Below are positions 5,303 to 6,131 of a stretch of DNA of 6,131 nt, piece after piece. The stretch is from Burkholderiales bacterium (GTDB lineage: Bacteria > Pseudomonadota > Gammaproteobacteria > Burkholderiales > SG8-39), in NCBI GenBank assembly GCA_029266935.1, contig JAQSVY010000088.1, forward strand, positions 1 through 6,131, read 5' to 3'. Position 1 is the stretch's first letter. Every line of letters starts with the position of its first letter. Both the position numbers and the translations under genes were made by a program. The notes beneath the pieces are model-generated. The model made no database searches. It saw only the letters and a list, made by a program, of their open reading frames with translations, and was not told the DNA's origin.

Positions 5303-6131
5303 TTACTTGATGGCGTTGATCTTCGCCAGGATCTTCTCGGCGCCGATCTCCTTGGCATACGCCTGCATCACCGGGTCGACCAGCTTCTTCATCTGGTCGC
5401 GGCCGGCGAAGGGCACGCGCTTGAGCTTGCCCTCCTTCTCCATCTTGACGAGCTTCGCCTCGTCCTCGCTCGACTCGATCTGGCGGCCGTACGCGCCCGC
5501 TTCCTTGCCGGCCCTGAGCACCGCCGCCTGCAGGTCCTTGTCGAGCCTCTTGAAGGTCTTCCCCGAGAAGCACAGCGGCCGGATGGTGATCGCGTGCTGC
5601 GTCATGGACAGGTGCGGCGCCACCTCGTAGAACTTCATCTGCTCGACCCCGGCGGCCTCGTTCTCTCCGGCGGCGATGACGCCGTTCTGGATGGCGTTGT
5701 ACACCTCGTTGTAGGCGATCACGGTGGGGGCCATGCCGGCAGCCTGGAAGGTGCGGCTCCAGATCGGCGCGCCCTGCACGCGCACCTTGAGCGCCTTCAG
5801 CTCCTGCATGTTGCGTACCGGCTTGTTGACGAAGATGTTGCGCGTGCCGCCGCCGGCGTAGCCGATCAGCATCACGTCGGCTTTCTCCGCGATCTCGTCG
5901 GCCACGGGCTTGAGGACATCCTGGTCGAGTACCTTGTTCCAGTGGGCGAGGTCGCGGAACAGGAACGGCGCGTCGATAAACGGCGCCGCCTTCGAGAAGG
6001 TCGACATGTGCGCCGGCGACACGATCGCGTAATCGACCGCCTTGCCCTGCGCCATGTACTCGAAGTACTGCTTCTCCAGGCCGAGCTCGCTGTTCTTGTG
6101 CAGCACGAAGCTGACCGGCTTGCCGTAGTAC
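5303..6131 (-). CDS. dctP: TRAP transporter solute-binding protein, DctP family (5' partial)
   Basis: This is the periplasmic substrate-binding component (PF03480), which captures the solute and delivers it to DctQM. From the right edge 275 residues are visible, beginning YYGKPVSFVLHKNSE and ending at the TAA at 5305-5303. Full-length members have roughly 320-340 residues, so the signal peptide and first strand lie outside the window. Family landmarks are the KALKVRVQG segment with the conserved carboxylate-binding arginine (visible residue 117, codon 5782-5780), followed by YNEVYNAIQNGVIAAGENE (visible 140-158), and the C-terminal helical region with KTFKRLDKDLQAAVL. A GTG at 6106 is internal, not a start. 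As in most TRAP operons it comes before the permease genes, separated here by a hairpin. The bound ligand probably carries a carboxylate, because the arginine is kept; its identity is unknown. Confidence 0.95.
   Translation of the reverse strand, partial: YYGKPVSFVLHKNSELGLEKQYFEYMAQGKAVDYAIVSPAHMSTFSKAAPFIDAPFLFRDLAHWNKVLDQDVLKPVADEIAEKADVMLIGYAGGGTRNIFVNKPVRNMQELKALKVRVQGAPIWSRTFQAAGMAPTVIAYNEVYNAIQNGVIAAGENEAAGVEQMKFYEVAPHLSMTQHAITIRPLCFSGKTFKRLDKDLQAAVLRAGKEAGAYGRQIESSEDEAKLVKMEKEGKLKRVPFAGRDQMKKLVDPVMQAYAKEIGAEKILAKINAIK

Noticed and set aside
5254..5358. An earlier dctQ start at 5358 inside dctP
   Set aside because: It would add about 35 residues, arginine-rich with no membrane character, before the standard DctQ N-terminus.
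1..6131. CRISPR array, tRNA, insertion sequence, toxin-antitoxin or defence genes
   Set aside because: No regularly spaced repeats, cloverleaf-like sequence, transposase motifs or small paired genes were found; the window is filled by six transporter and enzyme genes plus one further transporter fragment.

Overview
This GC-rich window is almost entirely coding. It holds the ends of two converging operons, each built around a TRAP (tripartite ATP-independent periplasmic) transporter for organic or sugar acids. Third codon positions are mostly G or C, genes overlap by 1 to 4 bases, and TRAP permeases sit beside sugar-acid-type enzymes. This suggests a heterotrophic proteobacterium, perhaps a Burkholderiales-type betaproteobacterium. 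The taxonomy is inferred from style only; no marker gene is present.

Left region, + strand (1-1588): the C-terminal half of a TRAP large permease (DctM family) enters from the left edge. It overlaps by ATGA with a complete SMP-30/gluconolactonase/LRE-family beta-propeller protein whose metal-ligand residues are present. The pair looks like the end of an operon importing a sugar-acid- or lactone-like solute and opening a lactone ring.

Right region, - strand (6131 down to 1585), in transcription order: a TRAP solute-binding protein (DctP, N-terminus outside the window), a 49-base gap holding a terminator-like hairpin, the small permease DctQ, the large permease DctM, a TIM-barrel sugar-phosphate isomerase/epimerase-type protein, and a luciferase-like (LLM) flavin-dependent oxidoreductase. 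From dctQ onward each junction is an ATGA, TGATG or GTGA overlap, so the four genes appear to be translated as one coupled unit. The likely logic is capture in the periplasm (DctP), import (DctQM), then cytoplasmic conversion by an isomerase/epimerase and a flavin monooxygenase or dehydrogenase. The substrate cannot be read from the sequence.

The two operons meet tail to tail and their stop codons share one CTAG palindrome (1585-1588), with no terminator visible between them. No tRNA, rRNA, CRISPR array, insertion sequence or phage gene is seen. The only intergenic space is 5254-5302. No clearly new defence or mobile system is present. The points most worth a second look are the hairpin directly before the dctQ start and the uncommon pairing of an LLM oxidoreductase with a TIM-barrel isomerase in a TRAP operon.
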